A stretch of 64,000 nucleotides of DNA from Helicostylum pulchrum (taxonomy: Eukaryota > Mucoromycota > Mucoromycetes > Mucorales > Mucoraceae). The stretch's first letter is position 1. Each line of letters starts with the position of its first letter. The notes beneath the pieces are model-generated. The model was not told the origin of the DNA. It saw only the letters and a program-made list of their open reading frames with translations, and searched no databases. Below are positions 34,470 to 46,476 of the stretch, piece by piece. Location of the stretch: assembly GCA_025677825.1 (NCBI GenBank), contig JAIXMO010000008.1, positions 434,001 to 498,000 on the forward strand. The letters are read 5' to 3'. Made by a program: the position numbers and the translations under genes.

Positions 34470-35046
34470 TACAATTTCCCCGCAATGCGATTGGGTCCAA
34501 ATTTAACATTCACGATATGCAAACATGGAACGCCGAGAAAATTCGAAAAAGGAAGCAAGAAATAGTGGTACAAAACTTGATAATTCCTGTTAGAGCATGT
34601 TGATGTCAAATTACGCATACATTCGTAAAAAAAGCTTTAATTTTGGCCAAGTAAAAAAAAAGAAATTACCCAATATATTTATACTGTAACTGACTATATT
34701 TTTTAGCACGACACGCAATAAAATCCTGGATTTGTCAAACACTGGACCTTCTGGTCAAATAACCGTCGCGTTTATAAACTTGAAAAACAATTGTAAGACC
34801 GAAGAAGTACCATTACCGGCCCATGTTCAAGAAACGATCTCTACAACGTTTAAAAAGGTAAAAAAAAAAAATTGTATCGCTAACTGTAATAAAATTGTTA
34901 ACAGTCGTATGACAGAATGTGTTGATTCATATTAAGTTTAATCATCTCACAAACATGGCTACCTACAAGAGGGCCTCTTTCGAAAAAGTACTTGTACCAA
35001 TCCTAACTTTTTAGATTGGATGGATGATAATGTTGAAGGACTATAA
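34470..35046 (+). pseudogene. Decayed relative of the unknown protein at 61 kb
   Basis: Separate coding-like pieces lie in one direction: QFPRNAIGSKFNIHDMQTW near 34.48 kb, DLSNTGPSGQITVAFINL near 34.73 kb, and KRASFEKVL at about 34.96 kb. A frameshift then leads into VP, NPNFLDWMDDNVEGL and a TAA at 35044-35046. The last part aligns with the end of the intact 61 kb protein (ASFERVL ... VPPNYIDWIDDCVERL then stop). Stops and frame changes between pieces show it is not functional. The upstream pieces have no visible match in the 61 kb copy. Confidence 0.5.
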
Positions 35047-36025
35047 GGTGTTACCAGGTTTGAATCCCGGAGCTATTTTTTTGGGTATTTCTATAAACAA
35101 CTAGAACCTCGTTTATTGCTTATCAAACCTTTCTGAACGTCATTGGTGAAAGATATTTGGTTTTTTCAATAATAATAATAATAAAATTATCGCTATCAAA
35201 GTCAACTTGTATTTTTTTTGTTTCATATTGTGGGAATGATCCTTTCCAAAAAAAAAAAAATTACTTAGTGGTTCCAGAACAACATTATATCTTTAATAGT
35301 TAATATGAAATAATGACGATATATTTTTATTTTTTTTTAGTTTACCCCTTCTAAAATATAATCACCAAAGGTTAAATCTCCAGTAACGATGTACCCACTG
35401 TGAACAATAGTCTTAAATTTCACTGTAAGCCAACTAATACATAAATATCAGATGTAGATGTTCTGACAGCTAATATCACCATTCTATTTGGGGGTTGTCA
35501 AAAGAAAAAACAATCATGCAGGATTTTTTCGTTTTTATCATGAGAATATACTCTGAACCTATTACCCAGATTTTTGAAGTAAAAGAAGGCAGTTTCTAAG
35601 ATAAATGATTTTACTTAACAAAGTTTAAAAAGGTTATTTCGTGTAAAGGCGCTATTTTATTCAAGGACTCAGCTATGTCTGATCAAACTCTGTATTGGAT
35701 AGAAACTGTGGTAATGCAATAGTTAGAGACTTATCAAAGTCTTGTAGTAAAGTTAGAGGCCAAAAAACGTATTTTTTTTAGTGAAGCTAAAGATGAAACA
35801 CTGTCTTGTTCCAAACTCTCGTTCACACGTCTCGTTCCAAAGACTGATATTAAACGCCATGCACTAGAGCCTTGTACTAAAGTCTTGTACTAAGTTTTGT
35901 ATAAAAAATAAACCAAGAGACCAACTAAAATCTTGAATATGCATATATTTTCTTTTGGAAAAAGGAAACTGTCTAATGAAACGTAGTAACAAACCGCATG
36001 GCTAAAAACGCATAGAAAAATAATA

Positions 36026-36047
36026 CAGTGGCGGCTCTATTTAAGGG
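36026..36047 (+). repeat. Transposon-end-like sequence (copy 2)
   Basis: CAGTGGCGGCTCTATTTAAG, then GG. Shares GCGGCTCTATT and AAGGG with copy 1 at 7.86 kb. A perfect 16-base palindrome ATGGATAGCTATCCAT follows at 36071-36086. No matching second end found nearby. Confidence 0.4.
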
Positions 36048-36741
36048 TGCATTTCTTTAGGACCCTAAAAATGGATAGCTATCCATACTTTACCGCCGTT
36101 ATAAAAGCAAGGCTACAAAAACTGGATATCTGTACATTTCATAACCGATGTATTTATCGATCATTTATTAAATAAAGCGAATTTACAAGTGATTTCCGCA
36201 CATATTTGAGCCTTTTTTGTCCTTTCTCAATCGGTGTAAAAAATACCACAAATAGTATATAAGAACAATAAACTTCGTTTTGAGAGATCCCGAACAATAG
36301 GACCACTCATATAAGTTATTTCAAGAACGAAATAATTTTCTCTTTTTACTAACTAAACCTATATCACTTAAACCCAAGTACATCGACTAATTTGTACTAC
36401 TTTCCAATTTTTTTGCATGATTTGTTTACCTTGGTAAGAAGCGGCTGAGCAAACCAGTTTTAATTGGCTGAAAGAAGATAAACTTGTTTTGAAGAGCGTT
36501 GTGAATTTAATCAACAAGTCCTTCCCGCTCTTCCTTATGTAAAAGCCTCGGTGGGAGTTTTTTTTTTTTTACTGTATAACAAAGGCAAGTATTATATGTA
36601 TATGTTTAGCGAATGCTTTCATACATTAACTTTAGTGGCACACACTTCCAAAAAAAAAAAACAATAGAAAAACATAGTCCGCTCAAATGAAAAAGAAAAA
36701 AAAATCCTTTTTCCCCTTAAAAACCAGTAGTCTTATTCATT

Positions 36742-38025
36742 ATGCATCACTACCCATTACAAACCCTAAGCAATTTTCAAATCCTTCAACGCGACTTGAC
36801 TACCAACACAGCCACTGTTATTTCTACAGATGGAACGCAAGTAGTTCTTAAAACCGGTGGACCGTACACCATTGGTGAAAAGCAAGACATTTACGTTGGA
36901 GACATTTGGGTGATGGCGGGTCAAAGTAATATGCGAGGCCATGGATTTTTGAAAGACCCTTTTTGTACCAACAGGGTGCCTGACTTTCCCCCTGTTCATT
37001 TATTTGATTCTACCGAGACTTGGTGTCAATCAAACGACCCAACCCATCGTATCTTTCTTTCCAAGCGAAAAGTACATCATACGTTACCTGACCCAACAGT
37101 TCGTAACCCCGATATTTGCAAGTACCGCGGTGCATCTTTAGGCCCTTCATTTGCAGCACATTATGAACCTGGTGTACCTGTAGGATTAATTGCCAGTGCA
37201 CACGGTGGTGTTTCTTTAAACAATTGGAAACGGCCTGCGGAGCTCACTGCAGAGACATACGATAGTACTCTGTATGGCGCCATGATAAGCCGTATTGAAA
37301 AGACGGGTAATAATATTGCTGGTGTACTCTGGTACCAAGGAGAATCCGATACTGGTAATGCAAGTGATGCAGATACGTACGGCGAAAGATTTCTGCAATG
37401 GGTGAAAGCACTTCGAGTTGATACGCGCACCAATTTACCTATTTTATTTGTTCAACTAGCATCACATCGAGTAACTATGCCTGACATGATCCAGAATTGG
37501 ATGACAGTACAAGATCAACAAAGACAACTCATGTCAGGAACTAATTTTGTGGTAGGTGTATCCAGTATTGATTGTGGATTAGATGACCGATTACATGTAT
37601 CAAAAGATGGACTTGCCGTCATTGGAAAGAGATTAGCTAGAGCAGCCAATTTACTTTTAAAAGGGGGACCATCAGCGGCAGTAGTAGTAGTGACGCCATT
37701 ACCAAAAGTCGCAACGTTTGAAAGAATTGAATACATGATGGGTGTACAAATAAATTCTATAAAATTAGAGTTTATTTTGCCACAAGGTTTTAAGTTTGAG
37801 TCTAGCGATATGAATGTAACTGGATTTGAATTAGAGAATAGTAAAGAAGATGTACTTCGAGCATGTATAGAAGAAGATCAACAATCCATTCGACTTTACT
37901 TAGCTTCTAGTCCTATCGAAGGGATGACAGTTCGGTACGGTATGAATTTACAGCCAACGAATTTAAATGTAAATTCAGATTGTATGTTACCAGCCTTTAA
38001 AGGCTTAGTAATAGATTTTAGTTAA
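36742..38025 (+). CDS. SASA-type (sialate O-acetylesterase-like) SGNH esterase
   Basis: Single exon, 427 residues. VMAGQSNMRGHG holds the GQSN block with the nucleophile Ser. IASAHGGVSLNNW and GVLWYQGESDTGN are further family blocks (the last typical of SASA/DUF303 esterases), and LDDRLHVSKDGLAVIGKRLA contains the C-terminal D-x-x-H pair of the SGNH triad (DDRLH). The C-terminal 100 residues form a beta-rich extension. These enzymes remove O-acetyl groups from sugars such as plant xylan or sialic acids. No signal peptide is visible at this ATG, so location is uncertain: it may be intracellular, or a leader may be missed. Confidence 0.85.
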   Translation: MHHYPLQTLSNFQILQRDLTTNTATVISTDGTQVVLKTGGPYTIGEKQDIYVGDIWVMAGQSNMRGHGFLKDPFCTNRVPDFPPVHLFDSTETWCQSNDPTHRIFLSKRKVHHTLPDPTVRNPDICKYRGASLGPSFAAHYEPGVPVGLIASAHGGVSLNNWKRPAELTAETYDSTLYGAMISRIEKTGNNIAGVLWYQGESDTGNASDADTYGERFLQWVKALRVDTRTNLPILFVQLASHRVTMPDMIQNWMTVQDQQRQLMSGTNFVVGVSSIDCGLDDRLHVSKDGLAVIGKRLARAANLLLKGGPSAAVVVVTPLPKVATFERIEYMMGVQINSIKLEFILPQGFKFESSDMNVTGFELENSKEDVLRACIEEDQQSIRLYLASSPIEGMTVRYGMNLQPTNLNVNSDCMLPAFKGLVIDFS

Positions 38026-39025
38026 AATAAAAGCAAGTAATGGTTATGTAAAATATCGTAACTAGACTTCTCGACTTGCAGTGTTCTAGATTCCTGACAA
38101 TCTATTATTATTTGTTTACACCCTCCGATATGACGTACAATCTTGGTTATCACTTTTGATGTGGCTCTTTAAAAAAAAAGATAAGATTTCGTTTTTTTTT
38201 TGTGAGTCAGATACAAAAAATCTATAATATCCACTCCTGAAACATTAGCATATCTATTTATATACATTTGTTAAAAAATGTATTAATAATAATCGATATT
38301 TGAAGATAGTGAAGGCATTTGTTTTTTTTAAAACGAAAAAAATAGTAACCGGGATCAAAAGCCTAAGAGTCGCACAAGAAAAAAATTTGCATTGCCCAAA
38401 AAAAAAGCGGGGCAAGTACATAAAAAGGAAATGTATTATTCACATACAAAAAAAAAACCGCAGCAATAGAAAAAGAGAAAGAAAGACGATTATGATTTTT
38501 TTTTATATATAGTTCTGTTGAAGAACTTGGTTCTGTGATAACCAATGAAAATGAATGAATTTTATTTTAGAATGAAAAATAAAAAGAGATGAAAAAAAAC
38601 TTTTTGCAGTTTATATAGGCTCGATAAAGCATGGGTATGTAAATGACCTCTATTACACTGGAAAAGAGTGTGTGTAAAAGGGAACATTGTTAATTATATG
38701 ATTTGTGTTGATGATAAAGAAAATATAACAAGAGTTTTTTTTGAAGTAAAAAAATTTCTTGTGTTATTTACAGTCCTCCCCTTGCCTTTCAAACCGTTTT
38801 TAAGATTACTGAAAAAAGATGTTTTAAAAAAAAATTTTTTTTTTTGGTTGTTTTTTTGAGTGTGTTTTTTGAGTCTTTTTTTGTTTGTGTAAAAGTAAAT
38901 AGGTTGAATTTTTTTTGTTAGGGCGTTCGAGATTATTATATTTTTTTTGGTATTGTTGAGAAAAAAGTTTTTGTTGTTTTGAGATGAGATGAGTGAGTGA
39001 GAGAGATTAAATGATTGAGAGGGTC
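38026..39025. other. Intergenic region, 1.0 kb, convergent 3' ends
   Basis: Poly-A and poly-T rich, with T/G-rich sequence from 38.8 to 39.0 kb that is likely the 3' UTR of the next minus-strand gene. No gene seen. Confidence 0.5.
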
Positions 39026-39440
39026 TTAGGCCATAGTAGGTTTAGAAGCAGCGAAGAAAGCGTTTGCTGTTGTTAAAGAACTTGCAACAACGGGCTGACA
39101 ACGCTTAGAGACGACAACACCACGACGACGGCGATACAAGGGAATCCAAGGATATGAGGCCGAGGCAGCACTTGAACGCTTAGTACGCAATAGTGTGGCA
39201 ATAGGTAAAACAGGTTTAGCTACTACGGGTTTCTTTGCTTGATTAAGACTGAGCTGGTTTGTAATGCTAGTCATTTGATCTTTGAGTTGACATGATTCTG
39301 AACAATAAAGAGAAGAGTCATTCTAAAAAGAAAAAAAAAGATCAGTAAAACTGCCGTAGTATTATCATTATTTTAGAGAAAAAATAACTTACCAAGTCAT
39401 CGACACGGTTGTCACAGATAATACACCAAGAGAGATCCAT
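39026..39440 (-). CDS. Ecl1-family-like small zinc-binding protein
   Basis: Two exons (39440-39393 and 39322-39026) give 114 residues. The start MDLSWCIICDNR followed by SSLYCSESCQLKD reproduces the N-terminal C-x2-C ... C-x3-C cluster (C6, C9, C23, C27) of the fungal Ecl1/Ecl2/Ecl3 group, small zinc-binding regulators that extend chronological lifespan in yeasts and respond to nutrient starvation. The remaining part is basic and Ala/Ser/Val-rich (LYRRRRGVVVSKRC), without a fold I recognise. The match is short, so paralogue identity is open. The intron splits the two halves of the cysteine cluster. Confidence 0.65.
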
Positions 39441-39629
39441 ATTAAAATATACTTTTTTTTAAAAGTTTGTAAAGTAGAATAAAAGAAATAAAAAAAAGCG
39501 CTTTTAATATAAAGTTGGCGGCCTTTCAGGTTAAGTAGAAGAAGAGGAAAGAGTTGTAGAAGCTCAAAGAAACTTTTTTTAAATAGAAATTTTTGTTTCG
39601 GAGATGCTATTTTTTATTTTATATTTGTT

Positions 39630-42600
39630 TTAAACCCCATCATTTGTAATAAGCGAGATGATGGCGTGTGCAACACCGCTACTTGATACTATATAATGTT
39701 ATAAATTAGACATATGCGTACACGCACTAACAAAATAAAACAAAAAAAGCACTTACCATCTAATTCAGGTTCTTCTATTTTAAATTCTAATTCTAATTGT
39801 AATAATCGTTTCAGTTGATTTACTAATACGCCAATACGAGCCCAAGATCTAAATCGAATCCAACCATCTTCTCCTACTTTCAATCCTCTTCCCATATGAT
39901 CAACATCAATTTGACCACCAAAGAATAAAATACCATAAGAAGGTACTTCAGTACCATCTCTAATAAATGTCTTGCTGGTTGTCATTCTGGAAAAGTAAGT
40001 CAAGAATGAGGAATTGTAGCTATTATTATTAAATAATAAAGAGGATGGATGTAAAAATACTCTGCCTAAATTAATATCATTACACATGTTAGAAAAAACA
40101 TTTAAAATTTTCTAATTATACATATAACTTACCATCTGCTTTGGTATAATATTTAATTTCTCTGGCCTCCTTTTCTCTTTCAACAGTACCACTCAATACT
40201 TTATCATATTTAGTATCCGGCAACCTAATCTTTGCCACATTAGGATTTAATCCTGCAAATAAGATGGATTTTAACAAGTTGACATTTTCTGAATTTTGAT
40301 TAAAGTGCTGATGATTTGACTTATTATAGAATCCAATTTCAGATAAAGCATCTGTGTACTGTCTGCGTAAATTCTGCACTTCATTTAATGTTGCAAACGA
40401 TAAGAAATTCTCTTCGCAGAAATTTCTAGATGCCTTCATACCTTTGGACTTAATAGTCTCGTACCATCCTTCATAAGCCTTCATATCGGTAAGCCAATCA
40501 CTCTTACTAAAGTTAAACTTTTCTCTAGCACTAAATATATATATATATACATATATATTTAGTCTCTATATCTCTCTCTCTCTTTGTAAGAGTACTTACG
40601 CTTTAGCTTCTGCTCGCTTTTCCATTGGCGATGTAAACGGACTTTTTAAGGACATGATCGACGCAATGGTCAAAATAGGATCCAAACATCCAAAAACGGA
40701 TCCAAACAACAACATTTTACTAATACGTAAATCAGCTGGAATATTAGCCATATGTTTACCTAACGCAGTCAAATCGCCTCTTTCAGTTAGGTCAATCGCC
40801 TCTACTTGTCTTAGTGAACGAATCGCACTATCCATCGCAGCGACAGAAGGTGGATCAATGGCTCTTGAAAGAAATTTGCGCACATCATGCTCACCCATTG
40901 ACTTTACAGTCAAACAAAGCTGTTCTAACGGTGTTCGTAATAACTCTGGTACCTGTTGAGGACTCATCTTATTTTCATCTGTTTCACGTGTAAACAATTT
41001 AAAACATTTTCCTGGTCTTGTACGACCGGCACGACCACGACGTTGTTTACAAGAAGCACGAGATGCCCACGTTTCTACTAAATGCATCATACTGTTAGCC
41101 GCATCAAACCTAGTCTCTTTTACTCGGCCAGAATCAATCACATACACTACACCTTCAATTGTAATAGAAGTTTCAGCAACATTCGTAGCGACAACAATCT
41201 TACGTACGTGAGCAGGCACGGCTTTAAAAACTCGCGTTTGCTCTTGAGGCGATAAATTAGCGTGCAAAGGTAAGATTTCGTAATCCGATTGACCTCCCAA
41301 TTTATCCTGTAATGCTTCAACACATCTTTTAATTTCCATGGCACCAGGCATAAAGATCAAAATAGCAGGTTCAGAACCTCCTTCAATCTTGACAGTTTCA
41401 TTATCCACAATATACTTTACAGCACCTGCAATTAATTCATAATCAATTTTATCTTGGTTACGATATCTAGCTAAAGTACGTACAGTATGTTCTTTATACC
41501 CCTTTTCCAAGTAAGGAATCTGCCATTGAGCCCATTCACCTTTAGGAAGGTGACTGCTAGCACTGGTCTCATCACTGGTCTTGGTAGTTTTAACCATAGG
41601 CATATGAGAGACATACGAAGTCATATCCAAAATATCTTCTAAGTAAAAATCTTCAACAGGGTGAGTAAAACCGGGAATCTCAATAGCAGGTGCACCATTA
41701 AAGTAATTAGAGAACAATGCTTGATTAATTGTAGCAGACATCAATACGACCTTGAGATCCTTTCTCTTTTTCAAAACTTCACGCAAGATAATTAGTAAGA
41801 AATCGCTATCGACAGATCTTTCATGCACTTCATCAATCATCACATGACTGATACCGTCCAAAGTAGCATCACTTTGCAATCTACGTAACAGGACACCAGT
41901 AGTAACAAATTGTAACCTGGTATCAGAACAGATTTTAGTTTCACCACGGACAGCATAACCTACCGTACTTCCAATCTTTTCGCATCTTTCAGAGGCTACA
42001 CGTTCTGCAACACCAATTGCTGAAATCTTTCTGGGCTGTGTACAAATCATGTTACAAGTTGCACCTCTTCCTTGCATGATCTCTTCATCCATAATAAACT
42101 GAGGAACCTGGGTTGTTTTACCACAACCTGTTTCACCACTGACAATAGTCACCTGGCCACTCAAGACAGTCTTGACAACAGTTGATTTAAATGCATGAGC
42201 CGGTAAATTAGAACGAACCCTACCCATGGATACATACCCACTAGAATTCAGCCTTTTCTCCAACTCGTCCTTCAACTTCTGAGATACTTGCTCATTTGGC
42301 TTTAAGGGCCCATTATTGCGATGACGTCTTTGATTATTTGATTTTCGTTTAATAACATGATCCTTGGTTAACAAATCAAAACTGTTCAAACGTTCAGACA
42401 TATCACGTAGCTTGGGTGGATGTGCAATCAAATGATCGACATGCTCTTGGAGCCACTCGGCACACATATAAATAAACGGCATACCCATATTGATCTCTGC
42501 CTCTTCGATCAACCCCTTGATCAAAGCCAACTTTAAAAAGTTGGGTAATCCATCACATTCAATCACAAATAAAGGTAAACTGTACGGGTAATAAGAACCT

Positions 42601-44163
42601 TTGGGGATACTTACTTGCATTACCAATTTCTCTCTGAAATTCTTTTTAGCGGGTACCGTTTTCACGCTGAATGGAATACTGTATACGTGGCGACCGTCTT
42701 TATCAACTTCGTGTTGAAACCTGGAGCTTTCGTAAATGGATTCAAGCACAGTGATCTCATCTTGGCGTGTCTGCTCGAGTTCTTCAGTATCAATTAGTTC
42801 CGGGTCAATCGTGGGCAGAGGTTCGTCTCCGTGCGCTAAACGCCATTGTAATAATTCAATCGCTTTAGCATCGTCCTCGTTGGCAAGTATAAATGCTTCT
42901 TCGCAAATACTTTGAGGGTATCCAATTGTACTCATACGCTTTAATAACCAATCTCGACTTAATGATTTTGTTGTATGTGAGATAGTCGTCATGGTTGGAT
43001 TATAATTAGCCAGCATAAAATTAGCAGGTAAATCTAAATATAAGCGAATCAATAATAAAATACTAGTACTTTTTTTTTTCTTTTTCTTACCATCTTCAGG
43101 AACGTGTAAACCTAATTGGAAGGCAGGAGGGGAAAAAAGGCATATTTAGTACCCGATGACATTTGTTCTATACTAAAAAAACAACTTACAAAGCCAATCT
43201 AACGCAGTTGTCTTATCGGCACAGTAATCAAGTGCTTCATTAGCATGAGCAGATCTAAAACCCATACTAACTAATTCGTCCACGATTTGTTTGCGTTCTT
43301 CTTTTGTATGCTTTCTAGTTAACTTTTTATATATATACAATGCAAGTAAATTACTGATTTTATAGATATTTATCATGTTGTGTATTACTTACGGGTTGAT
43401 ATGCAATTGTTGATTTTTTAACAACACGTTCTACCAATTCACGATTGTCTGCACCCATTTGAACAGCGGGTAAGTTTTCCCAATCCTTACGCATCTTATC
43501 GGTCATTTGGGGCTCCTTGACTTGATCCATTTTAGCTTGCGATTGACTAGGCATCGGGACTGCAGAAGATGCATGTTCCTTTGTAGGCACACTTCTCTTC
43601 TTTCTATCTGCTTTAATCGGAGCATGTGCATTAAACGGATCGTTCGTATACATCCAACTATTATTAGCATTCTTTAACTTGTCAAAATGCTTCCAATGAT
43701 CACGATGCTCTGGTGGCAAGACACGATACAATGGCAAGTCAGATTTAATACGATGCAAAGTATAAGTAGCAGCTAAATGTTTGGCTTCAATGGAAGTAGG
43801 TAAAACTAATTCATCAGGAGAAGAAAATATAACGGTTTGCTTTTGAGCCGTCTTTTTATTACGTTGAATTAAGGTGACGGTACCAAAGTAGCCATCTTTA
43901 CGTCGTTTGATATCGAATTCGGGTTTTTCCCAGTTGGCCTTTTGACAATGTTCATGTAAAAGAGAAACAGGTGTTTTACCGGTCCAGTCTCCAAATATAG
44001 AACGTTGTGGGGCCGTTGCATCGTCCGTTTCTACGGCTGCTGATTTGGTACCTGCGTTACCGTTCTTTACAATACCTCGTTTTCCTGCTGGCTTTTTCGG
44101 TGCAGGTGTTGGCGCAGCGGGTGGTACTGCCGCTGCTGCTGATTTGTTCTTTTTACCAGACAT
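39630..44163 (-). CDS. DExH-box RNA helicase, DHX57/YLR419W-like
   Basis: Seven exons (44163-43393, 43322-43190, 43111-43091, 43033-40600, 40530-40133, 40065-39757, 39688-39630) give 1374 residues. Order: Ala/Pro/Lys-rich N-terminus; a UBA-like segment (LVSMGFRSAHANEALDYC, continuing ALDWLCLHVPEDDLP across two introns); an RWD domain (RQDEITVLESIYES); then the helicase core with GETGCGKTTQ (motif I), IDEVHERS (II), LMSATIN (III), and QRRGRAGR (VI); then HA2/OB-fold regions (DWLTDMKAYEGWYE, VFLHPSSLLFN, SYGILFFGGQ). UBA plus RWD plus DExH is the DHX57/Ucp12 arrangement. Role: RNA unwinding linked to translation or RNP remodelling. The 21-base third exon is supported by continuous phase and sense. 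The acceptor of exon 2 is the least certain junction. Confidence 0.92.
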
Positions 44164-46476
44164 GTCAAAAAAAAAAAAGTGTCTGGAGCAAAAGATAATT
44201 TATGAAAATTTTTGCGGCCCCTTGATTGATATGCTTTTTTTTCGGATTCCGGAGCGAACAAAGAAAACCCCTTCTATTTACAAAGAACGATAATATCGGC
44301 TCAATCAACGTTACAGATCTAATACTAATGCAAGACCTTTTTTTACACTTAAGAGTAATTGCTTGATAGACGTAAAAAAAAAGGGATTAGTATTATGTTT
44401 CCTTTGTATAGTATTTAATCACAGGTTCTCCTTTTTATGAGACTATGCTTGGTTGAACATAAAATTCCCCGGGTCATTAACATGCAAGTCATTTGTAATC
44501 GTATCGTAAACTGTTTTTAGTATATTATTACACAAAAACTTATCAAGATTATTCGTATGATCGACTAAACTCTAAAAAAACATTCTATATTCTCAGTGTG
44601 TAGATATTCGCACGCCATCTAATTTGTTCTTGAAAGCGGTTTCTAATAACTCTCAGTGTACCAATTTTCTTCTTATGCGTGTTCTATTAAAATAAATACT
44701 CACCCTTCAATTTTTTATTTCTGCAGATAAACCAAAAATGTTTGTTAAACCCGAGTAGTTCAAAAAAGAGAAAGAGAAATACATTGATACATTCATAGCT
44801 ATATCATTGAGAAGGTATTTATTACTTTATAGTTACATATATTAAATAGATCGTTTTTTTAAGAGATCTATGTAAAAAAAAAGAGTAAATATTTTATCTT
44901 TTTATATTCGAAACATTTTTTAGCGTCTTTTTTGTACGGTAGTTCCAATCTATCGGATACGCCATCTAAGAATAAAAAGTATAATTCGCTTTAACTACCC
45001 GAAGTTATAATTATAAGTATCTCTCTCTCTCTCTCTCTCTCTTTCTATTTTTAATGCGATACGTGTATCATGAGTACAATTTCGAAGAAAATGAATATAC
45101 TCGTCTTTAACGACTATATTAATAACGTTATACTCACTGCATTAAAAGGATCGGGTTTAAAATTATTTTTATAAAAAAAAGAATGCCGTTTTGTTCTGTA
45201 AACAATGAAGCACTTTTTTTTTGAACGAGCTCGTGCACTTTACAAAATAAGTTTTGTAATAGGTTTCAGCACAGGTAAAACCTGTTCATATGAGTAAATA
45301 GAATTGCTGTACAACATGTTTTTAGTGTAGAGTCAACGTCATCTACTAGCGATAGGTTATGGCCTATATTAAATCTTGAGGATAAGGTTCCGATTACGTT
45401 ACGTATCTATGCATAGTAAACAGGTGTACCCAAATATATATTTTAGATGTATCATCTTTTTTTCTATCATTATTTCTCATGAATTACTAGTTCTTTTTAA
45501 AAAAAAGAAAAGGTTGGTTTAGTATATAATGTACATTAAAGCGCGCGTCATAACATTTCATAAGAGCTCTGTTAAGTAACGCAATGCATAAAAAAAAGTA
45601 TCAATCGAAGGGTTTGCATTAATCGGTTCAAAAGAAAATAAAAATAGGGTTACAGGTTCATATTAATGACCTTTGCCGCTTTTCAACGAACAGACAAGAG
45701 AAAAAAAAACTTATATGTCACGAAAAAAAATTATACTTTAGACTGAATTGATCGGTATAAACGTCAATGGCGCTACCAGCTGTTTTGAACTGCATATTTT
45801 TCTCTTAGAGCAAACCTTGTATTATTTAAAAAAAAAAAAGGAATTAGGGTAATTGGTTTAATGATAATAAAATCAACTAGAATATGATTTATACAAGGAA
45901 AAAAAAAAGGGTATTTTCTAGACTATAATCACCCCAAGGATGCCATAATCGAGAGAAAGAACGTGTTTATAATTCTAAATAAAGTCAACAAAAAAAGAAG
46001 TGAATCGAGATATAATATTCAGTGCCACCAGTCAAACTGTATTACTCAAACACTTTTTTTTCCATAACATTCTCAGAATGTACTCGGCTATCGATATATA
46101 TCTATAAAATAAAGTTCACTTCGTGAGCCTAAGCAATACAGATTGACAGCAACCCCGTAGAATGACGTTAAGTAAAAATTTGCATGAAAAAAAGGAATAG
46201 TAAAAAAAACCCGCCTCTTAACCCGATAAAAAAAAAATGGGATTCTTTTTTTTAATAAGCATTTTGGTTGAAAGATAGAGAGAGAGAAAGTGAAAGGTGT
46301 ATGTTTGCCCGGCTATTTCCGACCTGTTAGAATCAACCTATTGATCATCAGTTGCAATTACAAAAAAAAAAAAAACGAAATGAAATTTAAACTTTTTTTT
46401 TTTTTTATTTACTATAAATAAAAGGGCATTTTTCTATCTTTTTTCTTTGTTTTCTTTTTCTTACAAATAAAAAAAA
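44164..46476. other. 2.3 kb without a recognised gene
   Basis: AT-rich, with a (TC)n run near 45019-45044, a small hairpin ACAGGT-AAA-ACCTGT near 45270, and many poly-A runs. Lies between two divergent genes, so promoters should sit at both ends. Confidence 0.5.
46413..46420 (+). promoter_or_regulatory. TATA box candidate of the Myb gene
   Basis: TATAAATA about 60 bases upstream of the ATG, after a poly-T tract. Confidence 0.4.

Larger units (their letters stand above)
33505..36741. other. Gene-poor region with remnants, 3.2 kb
   Basis: Carries two possible gene remnants and a transposon-end-like sequence (separate entries). Imperfect direct repeats (CTTGTACTAAAGT and similar) occur at about 35.74-35.90 kb. 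No intact gene seen. Confidence 0.45.

Noticed and set aside
35041..35075. tRNA-like T-arm (GGTTTGAATCCC) after 35.05 kb
   Set aside because: The T-stem has a mismatch and no matching acceptor stem, D-arm or anticodon arm is found upstream; it overlaps the end of the gene remnant.
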